Shown here: piece by piece, positions 33,610 through 43,892 of the stretch
Layout of the letters: each line of letters begins with the position of its first letter
How positions within the stretch are numbered: position 1 is the stretch's first letter
NCBI GenBank assembly: GCA_030411725.1
Contig: MU839827.1
Coordinates: 1,550,001-1,614,000 of the forward strand
Direction: 5' to 3'
From: Echria macrotheca
Taxonomy: Eukaryota > Ascomycota > Sordariomycetes > Sordariales > Schizotheciaceae
Length of the DNA: 64,000 nucleotides
Position numbers and translations under genes: made by a program
Notes under the pieces: model-generated
Seen by the model: only the letters and a program-made list of their open reading frames with translations
What the model was told of the DNA's origin: nothing
The model's database searches: none

Positions 33610-33660
33610 GGCCAAACTAGTGGTTGGGTCGGTGACGACCAGCGAATCCTTGGTGTTGTA
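33610..33660 (+). pseudogene. 3' half of the same 5S rRNA gene (broken)
   Basis: The segment matches the 3' part of the Neurospora-type 5S rRNA, about nucleotides 66-115. Near-exact blocks are GGTTGGGTCGGTGACGACC, AGCGAATCC and TGGTGTTGTA. A few transitions (for example CCCTGG to CCTTGG) show drift. It begins with GGCCA, the same five bases that end the 5' half at 29789. A T-rich stretch with seven Ts (about 33673-33679) follows and could be the old Pol III terminator. Together the halves account for nearly the whole gene with no loss at the break. Confidence 0.88.
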
Positions 33661-35155
33661 ATTCTCTAAAATTATTTTTTTGGCTCTCCTAGTAGAGGGA
33701 CCGCTTACCCCCTGAGGGGTGGGAAGCCTCCGGCTTCTTTAATGCATATATCTAAGCCAGAGATTTGCAGAGTCGAATCCAAAATAAGCACTGGTACGTG
33801 AGCTGTGAGGACCACGTGGTGACTATTTCAAGTTCGGGTTTGATAAAGTACCAGTACATAAGCTTTCATGAGAGACTAGCAACATGTAAGCGGCCGGCGA
33901 AGGAGAAAGTCACCCTCCGAGACTAAGACTCGGTCTGATCCCCCATGATTGTTTTCGGGCTGGATACCTAACCAGCGCCGTAGAGGGGGCAGTGGAAAGC
34001 CACCTAGGTACCTGTCTAGACATGCGCAAGACGCTGTGGTCTAATCCTAATCCGCCGTTTCCCTACCTACCTACTGACGGGATCCGATCTTCGTAGGTAC
34101 CTATGAATGCAAGAACCATGGGACTTTGGTATTCATATCAGCGTTGGCATGCGCTGTACCCGGTCAGATAGTCGATAAGTGCTTGTCAATCCTTTTGTGG
34201 CCGATAAAGTACGATGTAAAAGGATTTTCATCTCAGCAAGGCCAGGTTCGCTCATGTTGTTGTGATGATGATGTCTCGCCTTCTACTGCCTTACCTACCT
34301 AGATACATAGGTACTTGGCGTTCTATAACTGGACTATTCGCGCTGATAATGCCTGTGTTATCTACCTCGATAACTGACTAGGTCTGGACGGCTGTCTTTT
34401 GTTAACTGGTAAAGATCGATCGTCCACGTCCTCCAGGATGGTCGATGGCACGCTGTGCTGGCAAAAGAGAGGGATCTGCACGACATATGTTCCGACGTCT
34501 CATTACGTATGTCTAATAGGGATTACTATGCGCCAGGTTTAATATGGATGCGCCTTCCCTAGACTCTAGGTGCCTCAGGCAAGTCCTACCCTCCTACCCA
34601 ACCGCGGCGACTCTGTTATCTACCTGCAGTACAGTACCTAGGTACCCAGGTACATTAAACCCCCTGGCGTTGATATCGACCCCGACAGCCCGCCTTATCC
34701 ACAACACACATCACCTCCTATCCATTCTGTTGAAAAAGGCCTGGCCAGGTAAACAATGGAAAGGGTCAGGTACCTACCTGATCAGGGGGTGTTAGAACTC
34801 TAGGTACTTGATATATGCATCAGAAAACGCTGTCTTGGAAGCCTTCTTACCATGGCTTACACACGGCAATGTTATTTTATTGGAAGATCAAACTCAGATT
34901 CAACTTAGGGGGATGCTCATGGATCAAAGGGGGGTGATATTCCGAGATCATCCAACACTTTTTGTGACTGGAGCTTGGGTGAAGTATGCATGAGGGAGAT
35001 GGGAACACTCCCAGATTTGTAGCTCAACGGGAGTCGTTGAATGTATAAATCATTGTGGACAGCTACACTACACTGCGTGTGTTCTCTATGGACCTTCTTC
35101 TTCCAAGGATGTGCTCAGGGCCTCCTTCGTATCAGATTGATTCTCTCGCCCGCTC
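33661..35155. other. Intergenic region between the split 5S gene and the second NLR
   Basis: About 1.5 kb with several TAGGTACCTA/CCTACCTA-like tracts (for example 34065-34100, 34285-34315, 34635-34655), a type common in Sordariomycete intergenic DNA. No supportable gene, and no obvious RIP signature such as very AT-rich sequence. Confidence 0.45.
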
Positions 35156-38100
35156 TTAAACTGGTACGCTATGCAGCCAAGCTATATCCTCGTACCCCTT
35201 CTCGGCGGCGTAATCAGCAGGCGTCTTGCCATACTTATCCGTTACCCCTCGGTCGGCCCCGTTGTCCACCAGAAGCCTCGCAAGGAACATCTCGTATTCC
35301 CCAACAGCCAAATGTAAAGGCGTTTTCCCTTCATTGTCCTTTGCCTCTATATAGGCTCCCAGGTCCAACAATAACTTCGCTAACCCCCACCGGCCGTGTT
35401 TAGCGGCATGGTGTAAAGGCGTTCGACCGTCATTGTCCGTTGCCTCTTTATAGGCTCCCATGTCCAACAGTGACTTCGCAGATCCCTCCCGGCCGTTCTC
35501 AGCAGCATGGTGTAAAGGCGTTCGACCATCATTGTCCGTTGCCTCTGTATCCGCCCCCATCTCCACCAATCGCCTCACAGTCATATCGCGACCGCGCCAA
35601 GCAGCGTAGTGTAAAGCGGTCCAACCGTCGTTGTCCTTTTCCCCTATGTCAGCTCCCATCTCCAGCAATCGGCTAGTAACCGCGTCGTAACCGGACTGAG
35701 CGGCGTAATGTAAAGGCGTTCCACCGTCGTTGTCCTCTGCACCTATATCGGCTCCCAATTCCAGCAATAACGCCACAGTTGCATCGTAGCCTCCTGCTGA
35801 AGCGTAATGTAAAGCTGACCAACCATCGTTGTTCTTTGCATTTACATTGCCCCCTTCCTTCAGCAGCAACCTCAGAACTTCACACCAGCCATTGCTGGCA
35901 GCGAAGTGTAACGGCTCCATTCCACTCCTGTCCCTCGCATCTAGGCTGGCCCATCTGTTGGCACCTGCCTCAAGCAACAGCCTTATGATTGACTTGTGCC
36001 CATTCATCATTCCACGATGCAAAGGCGTCTGTCCCCAGCGATCCTTTGCGGCTACATCGGCACCTGCCTCAAGCAACAGCCTCACGACCGCCTCGCAGCC
36101 ACTAAAAACGGCACAATGTAATGCGGTCTGGCCATCTCTATCTCTGACACCTGAATCGGGCCCGTCTCCTAGAAACAACCGCACGAGCTCCTCATGGCCG
36201 CTTGCGGCAGCGTAGTGCAAACTTGTCCAGCCATCATCATCCATTGCGTTTGGATCGGTCGCTGCCTTAAGCAGTAACCTCGCGATTGCCTCGTGACCAT
36301 TCCGAGCAGCGTAATGTAAAGCCGTCATATTTTCCGAGTCTCTTTTATTGACCTCTCCACCTATTGGATCTACCATGTCGAGAATTCCCTTCAATATCTC
36401 CAAGGCTCCGGACTCTGATGCAACGTGTATGAGTCTAGTTTCTGATGGCTTGCGCACGAGTTCGAGGATCGGGTGTATGGACAACCATTGTGCTAAGAGA
36501 GCGTTCGATGGCCAGGCAAGCAATCTAAGCAAGCTTTGCGCGTCGCCAATGTTGTCAATATGCGCCATATGGGCTACCCACGAGACAGTAGCATAGCGAA
36601 GAAAAGGGAACACAGAGTCTATCTCACTGGGCTCCAGGGGTCGGCGTATCAAGAGGGAAATCTCCTCCAAGGCCAAGTAGCGCAGACAGGTTCCGGACAG
36701 CTGATAGTGAGCGTGCCCTAGTTCGGACAGGCTGTTGTCGATGAGAAAGTCCCGGACCGACTGGTGTATAAACTGGACGACGAATCCTTGGGGGGCCTGC
36801 ACTACTTCCGCAAGGCCGCGGCTAAGAGTCTTCAGTCGCTTCTCCATATCGCTGTCGTAATCTTCTGCACGTTGGCACTCCCGCAGCGACTTGTAAGGAC
36901 AATCGACATCGACAATCATCGCCCATCGCAGCTCTTCCGGTGAAAGAGGCTCCGTCGCGAAACAGATCCACTGAAACACCCTCAGCGTATACGCCTTCTC
37001 TCTCTCAGCAATGTCTTGGAGCAGCTCAGTGTACAAGTCATGCAGCTTCTCAGGGATCCGACTGATACCATCCTCGATCGCCGTCCAGCCTATGCCTTGG
37101 CGACGAGACCGGAAAATCCGATCCATCACGAGACGCGCCCACATGAAACTCCCCGCGGCGCGGCCTGTGATGGCCTCCTGAATTGGTAGCGGGATTCTAG
37201 TCCCTTGGGCTTGGATGTAGGTCGCGATGTCTTCGCCGTTCTCGCGCTCAGGACATATGACAGAAGCATAGTCTAGTTCTGAGTCGACGATTGGGTAGTG
37301 CCGACATGTGAAACAAATGTGGAACCGTGAAGCTGAGGGCGGCAGCTGTTGAATTAGGGTTTTGAACCCGTTGGCGAGGTCGACCGCACTCTCCTCGCCA
37401 CACTCATCCAATGCATCGGCGAATAAGCGGATCGAGTGGCTCTCGAGAATCTTTGGAACGGAGGACTTGAAGAAATCCCGTAGCTCATTCAGATGCCACT
37501 CCCACTTTTCGCCAAAGGGGCCCAGTCGCCCACACCGTTCCTGGTAGGCAGAGATGAGGGTTGGGAGAGCGTGTGGAACACTGCATAGGAGCTGATGCAG
37601 AACTGAGCGAAAGAAACCCAGGAGAGTTTTCTGTAGGCTCGTGCCACGGCCGTGAAAGAAGAAAGAGAGGACAAGATCATCGGCTTGGCGTGTTCTGGTG
37701 GTGTTGTCGAGCGCGTGTCGTACGAGCGTCGACTTCCCGGAACCAGGATTGCCCATGATCAAAAGGAGCCCTCTATCGGACGTATCCCAAGCCCTATACG
37801 TCGGATGTGCAAAGAGCCATTTGCACGTCCCTTCGGTAGCTTTATCGATATCCCTCGACCGGTCGTCCATCTCGCGGAAGCCAAGGGATTGTTGGCAGCC
37901 TTCTAGCGACGGCGAAAGCTTAGGGTTTAGGGCTCCAGGGGATCTGTTAGTCGCCGGCGAGTCAGGTGTACGAGTACTTGGCTTCTTACCGAAATTTACT
38001 TCATCCTCGATTTGAGTTATCCATCTTCCCATCTCTCCTAGCAACCTCTTCAGTCCGGCATCTTCCAAGGAGCAAAATTTGATCATATCTCTATGGTCCG

Positions 38101-38995
38101 CGTGTATGCTGAAGGAAGGATAACCATCTTGAGTAGCCGAGTGTTGGGATACCACTGCCTTTCGATATCCAGGAAGGGGGAGCTCCTCGTAGATGCATGT
38201 GACATGGATGTTTCGGCCATTCTCTCGAAGTTGCCGTATCATGCTCCAGAAGTCCTCTTGGATAGATTCCAAAAGTTGACTATCAGCCTTGAGGAAGTCC
38301 AAGACCCAGTTGTTCCTAGTTGTAAGTGTCGCCAGGCCAACAATCGAGGCCGCCACGCTAGCGTAGTCGGCCATCCAGGACCCCCTGTGCGGAGTGCCTA
38401 TGAACACTACACCCTTGGTGGAATTGAATATGCTCTGAAGATGACGTTCTGGTTTGTTTCGCGACAGCAGAATAGCCTTCTTGCAGACCAGGCCGCCTAG
38501 GCTATAAGCGACGAAGATGAGGGGACGAGATGAAGCTCCAGCACCCTCTCTTTCCGTTGACAAGTCGTTCAAGAGATTTGTGGCATGGCCAGACAGCCGG
38601 TTCAACGATACGGCCGACCCACGCACGGTATATGCGTCGTATCCGTACGTGAGCACGCGCGCCTTCTTCAACTTTTGCGGGAGGAGAGTCTCCGGCCAAG
38701 GCTTGGATTGCCCATCAGCGGTCCACGTGCTCTCGCGATTTCCGTTTAGGCCGTGGACAAAGCAGATATCGACTACGGCATCGGGACAATCGTGTAGTAC
38801 TCGAATTCCACCCGGGAAGTTTTCCTGATGAATCTCGCGGGGTGGCGCAGAGGACGCTCGTTCTGGGCTCCGTGGTAGATCTGGCGTAGAACGGTCACCG
38901 ACTGCATCTTCCCGACTGGTATTCGACGAGTTGTCACGGGGTCTTCCAGGCATCCATTCCCGAAAACGCTGCCCCAGCCTCGAACCTCGAAACAT
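35156..38995 (-). CDS. NLR with SesB-like hydrolase, NACHT and ankyrin repeats
   Basis: An intronless gene of 1279 residues. A basic disordered leader (1-65) precedes an alpha/beta-hydrolase of the SesB type: FVHGLNG (about 78), the nucleophile elbow FVAYSLGG (about 160) and GTPHRGS. NACHT follows, with Walker A GNPGSGKSTL (near 415) and Walker B IRLFADALDECG (near 527). A helical segment including FIHQSVRDFLIDN comes next. From about 882 to the end are 11 full ankyrin repeats plus a partial one, of the form DGxTPLHxAAxxG. The last repeats are unusually alike (ATDNDGRTPLHHAA appears twice). SesB-NACHT-ANK is an established fungal NLR architecture, in which repeats sense a ligand and the hydrolase is the effector. 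The elbow reads AYSLG rather than the more usual HSLG context. It converges on the first NLR. Confidence 0.92.
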   Translation of the reverse strand: MFRGSRLGQRFREWMPGRPRDNSSNTSREDAVGDRSTPDLPRSPERASSAPPREIHQENFPGGIRVLHDCPDAVVDICFVHGLNGNRESTWTADGQSKPWPETLLPQKLKKARVLTYGYDAYTVRGSAVSLNRLSGHATNLLNDLSTEREGAGASSRPLIFVAYSLGGLVCKKAILLSRNKPERHLQSIFNSTKGVVFIGTPHRGSWMADYASVAASIVGLATLTTRNNWVLDFLKADSQLLESIQEDFWSMIRQLRENGRNIHVTCIYEELPLPGYRKAVVSQHSATQDGYPSFSIHADHRDMIKFCSLEDAGLKRLLGEMGRWITQIEDEVNFGKKPSTRTPDSPATNRSPGALNPKLSPSLEGCQQSLGFREMDDRSRDIDKATEGTCKWLFAHPTYRAWDTSDRGLLLIMGNPGSGKSTLVRHALDNTTRTRQADDLVLSFFFHGRGTSLQKTLLGFFRSVLHQLLCSVPHALPTLISAYQERCGRLGPFGEKWEWHLNELRDFFKSSVPKILESHSIRLFADALDECGEESAVDLANGFKTLIQQLPPSASRFHICFTCRHYPIVDSELDYASVICPERENGEDIATYIQAQGTRIPLPIQEAITGRAAGSFMWARLVMDRIFRSRRQGIGWTAIEDGISRIPEKLHDLYTELLQDIAEREKAYTLRVFQWICFATEPLSPEELRWAMIVDVDCPYKSLRECQRAEDYDSDMEKRLKTLSRGLAEVVQAPQGFVVQFIHQSVRDFLIDNSLSELGHAHYQLSGTCLRYLALEEISLLIRRPLEPSEIDSVFPFLRYATVSWVAHMAHIDNIGDAQSLLRLLAWPSNALLAQWLSIHPILELVRKPSETRLIHVASESGALEILKGILDMVDPIGGEVNKRDSENMTALHYAARNGHEAIARLLLKAATDPNAMDDDGWTSLHYAAASGHEELVRLFLGDGPDSGVRDRDGQTALHCAVFSGCEAVVRLLLEAGADVAAKDRWGQTPLHRGMMNGHKSIIRLLLEAGANRWASLDARDRSGMEPLHFAASNGWCEVLRLLLKEGGNVNAKNNDGWSALHYASAGGYDATVALLLELGADIGAEDNDGGTPLHYAAQSGYDAVTSRLLEMGADIGEKDNDGWTALHYAAWRGRDMTVRRLVEMGADTEATDNDGRTPLHHAAENGREGSAKSLLDMGAYKEATDNDGRTPLHHAAKHGRWGLAKLLLDLGAYIEAKDNEGKTPLHLAVGEYEMFLARLLVDNGADRGVTDKYGKTPADYAAEKGYEDIAWLHSVPV

Positions 38996-40071
38996 GCTGC
39001 GAGGTCGAGCGAATTGACGGGAAGGGAGAAATGACCGCTCACAGAGCAGTAGCCGTGAGCCAGGGCCAACTCTGAAGGAAGCGGTCTGTCATTTAGCTGG
39101 AAATCCCAGCTTAAGAAACCTGTGTTTCCAGTGGCAAAATGGAATGCGAAAGGCGTTGTTGAATCGGTGAGAGATGATCGAGGACCAGGCTGTGTGCACC
39201 GAGAGAGATGAGATAGGAAGGGCGGGGTTGGGCAGCCAGCTGAGTTTCCCTACCAGTTGCATCTCCCAAACGCGCATCGAGCATGATGAGTGGCTGGTCC
39301 CGGGGCGTCCATCTTGGGGGGACTGTAGGCACACCATCCACCAAGGCGGATTTCAGAGCCGGCGTTGAGAGTCAGAACCTTTGACTCACGAGTAGTAACG
39401 GAGTTTGAAACACGGCGGATCCGTATGGACGAAGTGGAAGGTATCGGCTGGCTCGGCTGACCTGACAATTTAGAGAGAACAACCTGTGTGCTCCTTCCTC
39501 TCCTGCCCGAAGGCACCTGTCAGGCCCCACAGACTCGAACTCTGGTCTTGGATCATATTCTCTCAAGATCCAAGAGGTAGCCCGCGTTCTTAAAGCCAAA
39601 CACCAGGTATCATCCCATTTTCACCTCCACGTTTCCAGGAAAAGGGGCCATTGGAAACAACATAACCGAACGATTAGCACCTAGCAAACATATTCCTTAG
39701 GTGAAAAGATCCTGACTTGGAATATTTTTCTCGCTCGACCATCTTTTGTCATCTTACACACCGAGGTATCATAGTCCTTCCCCAACAGCCAGTTGTTCTT
39801 GGCCACTTAGTATCCATCCTGTCTTCCCGGCTGGGTCCCTACGTACCACCCTGCCTCGTAGCCCAACCGCAATCTCCACGCCTCGCATCATGCTCACAGA
39901 GCATCACACGGTAACCTCCACGCATCAACATTCCCTGGCATGCCCAGCCCAGGCAACATGCTCGATGCAATGAGACGCACTCATCCAGTGGTCAAGGATC
40001 GCGTGGACCACTCCCGCACGACACTGAATCCTCATGCTTCATTACTGCCGCTCAACACAGTACATGCCACA
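38996..40071. other. Upstream region of the second NLR, 3' side of Arp1
   Basis: This 1.1-kb region holds the NLR promoter and the Arp1 3' UTR, since both genes are on the minus strand. It includes a T-arm-like motif on the minus strand (near 39530), discussed among the rejected items. No gene is supported. Confidence 0.45.
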
Positions 40072-41357
40072 TCATGTAAACTTTGTATGGATAATATCCG
40101 GGTTCTCATGCCAATCGTCAATGCTGACCCACATCTGTTTCTGTTAGCAAGACCGTACATCTCATAAAACAGGACAGAGATTACCTTTCTAAACGTGCTC
40201 AGCCCGGCCAGGATACTCCCGCCGATCCACGTTGAATACTTGCGTTCGGGCGGCGCAAATATCTTTATCCTCATGTCCTTGACGGCTACCCGCTGCACCT
40301 CGGCCAGCAGCCGATCACCAAACCCCTTGGTCAGGGTGCTGCCGCCCGAGAGCACAATGTTGGAGTACAGATCCTTGCGTAGATCCAAATCTGTCCGGTT
40401 GATCGAGTCGACGACGATCTGGTGCACGCCGGGGTATTCCAGTCCGATGATTTCGGGGTCGAACAAAATTTCCGGTGCCCTGAACCTCTCGGCACCAATC
40501 TACCCATGTTAACAATCGGTTACGCAAGAACAGATCCAAACATACCTTTAGCTTATTCCCGTCCGGCAGGACATACTCGGCAATCCGGCTCTGGTCCATC
40601 TTGGCGGCCGCCCACTCCTTCTCCTCCTTGCGCGGGTCCTTGGCCACGTACGTCACAGCCTCCTTGATCAGCCGCACCACCTCCTTCTCAGCGCTCGTGT
40701 GGAAGACGTAGCCGCTCTTGCGTAGTAGCGTCTGCATGTACTCTGTAACATCACGGCCGGCCACGTCTATCCTGCGGATGCTGCTGGGCACTGTAAACCC
40801 CTGGTACACGGGCACGGCATGAGACACACCGTCGCCGGCATCCAGAACGACGCCCGTTGTCCGGCCGCTAGCGTACAGCGACAGAACCGCCTGGATGGAT
40901 GTGTAGAGGGCCGGCACGTTGAACGTCTCGAAGAGGATCTGGGCCGCCGTGTCGCGGTTCGAGCGGGGGTTAAGCGGTGGTTCGGTGAGGAGGACGGGAT
41001 GCTATGTGCTGTCAGCGATGTTCCTCCAACAGACCGCGAGGCACAAACCTCTTCGCTGAGTGTTTTTAGTCCTTCATCGTAGACATAACCCCAGATCTTC
41101 TCCATGTCGTCCCAGTCCGTCACGATGCCGTGTTCGAGTGGATACCGGATCTTAAGCAGCCCTCTGAGCTCTGTCGCCGCCTTCTGGCCGATGAAAACCT
41201 CGCCCTCGAGCGCGCCGGCCAGGACGCGCAGGTGTTTTGGGCGGCCGACGAACGAGGGGAAGTGACATTTTGGCACGTCGTCGCCCGCAAAGCCAGCCCG
41301 GATGGTGCCCGACCCATTGTCGAGCACGATGGGCGCGTTGTGCAGCGACTCGGTCAT
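40072..41357 (-). CDS. ro-4: Arp1 (centractin), dynactin filament subunit
   Basis: Arp1 forms the short actin-like filament of dynactin, which links dynein to cargo; the Neurospora orthologue is ro-4. Four exons, 41357-41049, 41001-40546, 40499-40185 and 40134-40072, join in phase 0 to 380 residues, exactly the family length. Actin-fold nucleotide motifs are present: VLDNGSGTIRAGFAGDD at the N-terminus, VLDAGDGVSHAVPVY in the middle, and SGGSTLTKGFGDRL and STWIGGSILAGL near the end. YPLEHGIVTDWDDMEKIW is the usual actin/Arp1 block. FVGRPKHLRV and the short tail ending DPDII-like (NPDIIHTKFT) separate it from actin. Of two CAGs before exon 4, the second was chosen because it gives RKMWVS as in relatives. 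Confidence 0.95.
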
Positions 41358-42325
41358 GCTGTGTCTGCCGGCTGCACGCCGGAATTGTATGTATGTGGGG
41401 GACCAACACTGTCGGGAGAAGGCCTTGGTGGTTGATGTAGGGTAGATTGGATCTTCTGGAAGTCGGCTGTTACGGCGGTGCTAGTCGTGGTCGTCTGTGA
41501 CATTAGCTTGCCGGATGTGTAAACCTTGAATTGGTGCTTACCAAGGGTTATAAGAGAGATTTGTCGCGGAAATCAACAACATATGGAAGCGGCGGGCGAG
41601 ATGGGCATACATGACACTTTTTTGAAGTCGCTGCTGAGCTCCAAGTCACGACGCGCTTCAGACAGGCGTCTGCAAGGGGCGCGTGGCCCAAGCTCGATTG
41701 GGTGACGTCTGCGCACAGGCCACGCGAATCGATAAGGAGCTTGCAGCAACAGCTCCAGCAACATCAACATTCAACATAGTAAACATTTTAGTCTTCAACT
41801 CGGCCATTTGGTGTCAAGAATCGTCACTCCGCGACATGAAAAACTTGGAGAATACCCAGGGCCCCTGGACTGAAGATGTAGTTCAACTCCCTCAGCATCT
41901 TTTCTTTCATGAACGCGATGATTAGGGCGAAGAGTCTGCGTGACACGAAGACGGCCCAAGAGCGAGCGCAGGATATGCCCTACGACATGCGATGATGAAA
42001 AGATTGATACCACCGCAGCTGAACGAAACACAAATAGATCCTCTGGTTACACCTAGCCACCACCATTGCCCAACCTTTTAACTTTCCAACTTACAGACTC
42101 CCAGGTAAGTATTCACAAGTGCAACCCAGAACTTTGACACAAGAAATATATGTATATGCAAAGGTATATGTATCTATGTCTCCAACCGATCAACCAGATC
42201 ACAAGATATCTCCACCAATTTATAACCACCACCCAGACAGACAAAATCCCAAACCCCGAAACCCCCCAACAACGCCCAAAACATGCAGAATGAACCATAT
42301 ATACAACTCCATCCTCCCCCAAAAT
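41358..42325. other. Arp1 upstream region and 3' side of small mitochondrial gene
   Basis: Nearly 1 kb between the Arp1 start and the stop of the next minus-strand gene. No coding region, repeat or RNA gene is seen. Confidence 0.45.
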
Positions 42326-42694
42326 CTAAACCTTCTCATCAAGCGCAACCCTAGCAGCATAAGGCCACCCAAGAACGAGAAACATACCAGGGAAGAACCT
42401 ATACCACCACCAGCATTAGCAAATCGACCTTTCTCCTAACCAGTGATCAGAAAGGGGAGAGACAAAAAAAAGGACGCACAAAACACCCTGCTGCGCAATC
42501 CGCTTCACCTGTCGCCCCCAGTCGGCCGCCTGGGCATTGTTGGCCACGGGCAGCCGCTCGAAGGGGTGCGGCTCGAAGGAGCGGGCGAAGCTCCGGAGGG
42601 AGTTGATCACTGAGAATTGCCGGCGGGCTGCTGGGGCGCGGGAGGCGGCGGTAGCGGAGCGGAAGGCGGCGCGGGCGAGGATTTGGGATGACAT
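42326..42694 (-). CDS. Small mitochondrial membrane protein, with a 7-nt micro-exon
   Basis: I model 95 residues from exons 42694-42487, 42435-42429 and 42398-42326. The N-terminus (MSSQILARAAFRSATAASR..RRQF) is an amphipathic, Arg/Ala-rich mitochondrial presequence. The mature part includes FEPHPFERLPV, ADWGRQVKRIAQQ and a hydrophobic span in FFPGMFLVLGWPYAARVALDEKV, consistent with a single-pass inner-membrane subunit. I do not recognise the family with certainty. Joining exon 1 to the final exon needs an intermediate exon of 7 nt (GAGAAAG), leaving a 30-nt second intron; both introns have a branch-like CTGAT or CTAAT. The alternative, continuing from exon 1 without the micro-exon, ends in an unrelated tail. 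Presequence and size are clear; the splicing is inferred. Confidence 0.6.
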
Positions 42695-43892
42695 TTTTGT
42701 TTTTGTTTTTGTGTCACTTGTGTATTTGTTTGTTTGGTGATGTTGTGAGAGGTGTGTGTTCGTGTGGAAACCGGTACAGTGGTATGATAGAGGAGAGCTG
42801 GTTTGGTGTTTAACCCCTGAACAAAGATGATGAAGCTGAGTGGTGATGTTCTCTTGAAGAAACCCCCGATCTGATCTGATTGATCTGTTGTGTATTGTGT
42901 GTCTGTGTGATACAAAAAACAACAACCAGAACACAAAGACGGGATTCCTCTCTTATACATAGGTGAGAATCAACATGCCCCCTTCGCCATCGGAACCATA
43001 CGGGGTACGGACACTCGGTTCCAATCCCACGGCGAACCAAATCCCCCCAAAAATCATGCAATCGCTCAACACCGATACCCCATTCATGGCTTCATTTCCA
43101 GGTTCTTAGGATTCACTCGGGCGAGGAAAAATAGCTGACAGAATCCATCATGCCACAACCCGTCCAAAAGCACCAGATCGCAATCAGGCCCGGCCAATCA
43201 CGATGGGGCTGGTGGTCAGGTCAGACCGACAGGGATGAGTTGGATGGGTCGATTTTCGGATGAACTGGCCCAGTTGGCCGGCCCCCAGTCCACCATCCGC
43301 CCCCCCTGGACCGTCTACGCGGAGCCAGCCGACGGGGACGGCCCCGCTTTTTGTTTTTTCCTTTCCCGCTGAGGCGGTCCCCTCCCCAGGAAGGCAACTC
43401 CCGCACTCCCGCTGGAGTCTGGACCGACCAGACACAGTTGACAGCTGACGCTGCGATTCATCTCAAAGTCGAGATCTTGTCCCTTACCTTACCGAACTCG
43501 GGGGCGTCCTATTCTTCCCGGCGGGTTGCACCACTCGTTCTTCCTACCCGGGCCGGATCGGATTAATGGATCTTTTGACTTTCAAAATACGGAATACCAT
43601 CAAGGGGATATCCCATCCATTTGCATGTTTTCGTGTGTGACACTTGAACATGGGGATGCATCCAACATCGGTTGGGTCCAGCACGCAATCCCCATCCGAC
43701 CAATCACAGCCCGCCATCCACACGACGGCAACACCTCACTTGCATCCCTTGGGTAGAGATAGTAGACAATAGAACGGAATGACATGTAAAAAGAGGGGTA
43801 TCATGATATTTTTTCGTTCTCTATTCTTTTGTTTCATTCCCTGAAAACCAACCCTCCCCGACATTATGTGTAAACTCCTTGTAGCATCCCCA
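42695..43892. other. Upstream region of the small mitochondrial gene, 3' side of homoserine kinase
   Basis: About 1.2 kb with no supportable gene. A TG/GT-rich, probably transcribed leader is visible at about 42700-42780. Confidence 0.45.

Noticed and set aside
33661..35155. RIP-degraded transposon between the NLR genes
   Set aside because: The sequence is not markedly AT-rich and keeps many CpA/TpG-neutral GC tracts; no degraded transposon protein is recognisable in any frame.
39517..39600. tRNA-like T-arm and hairpin on the minus strand
   Set aside because: A GAGTTCGAGTC T-loop-like motif follows a perfect 8-bp stem (CTTGGATC/GATCCAAG), but no matching acceptor stem or D-arm with an A box can be drawn, so a cloverleaf is not supported.
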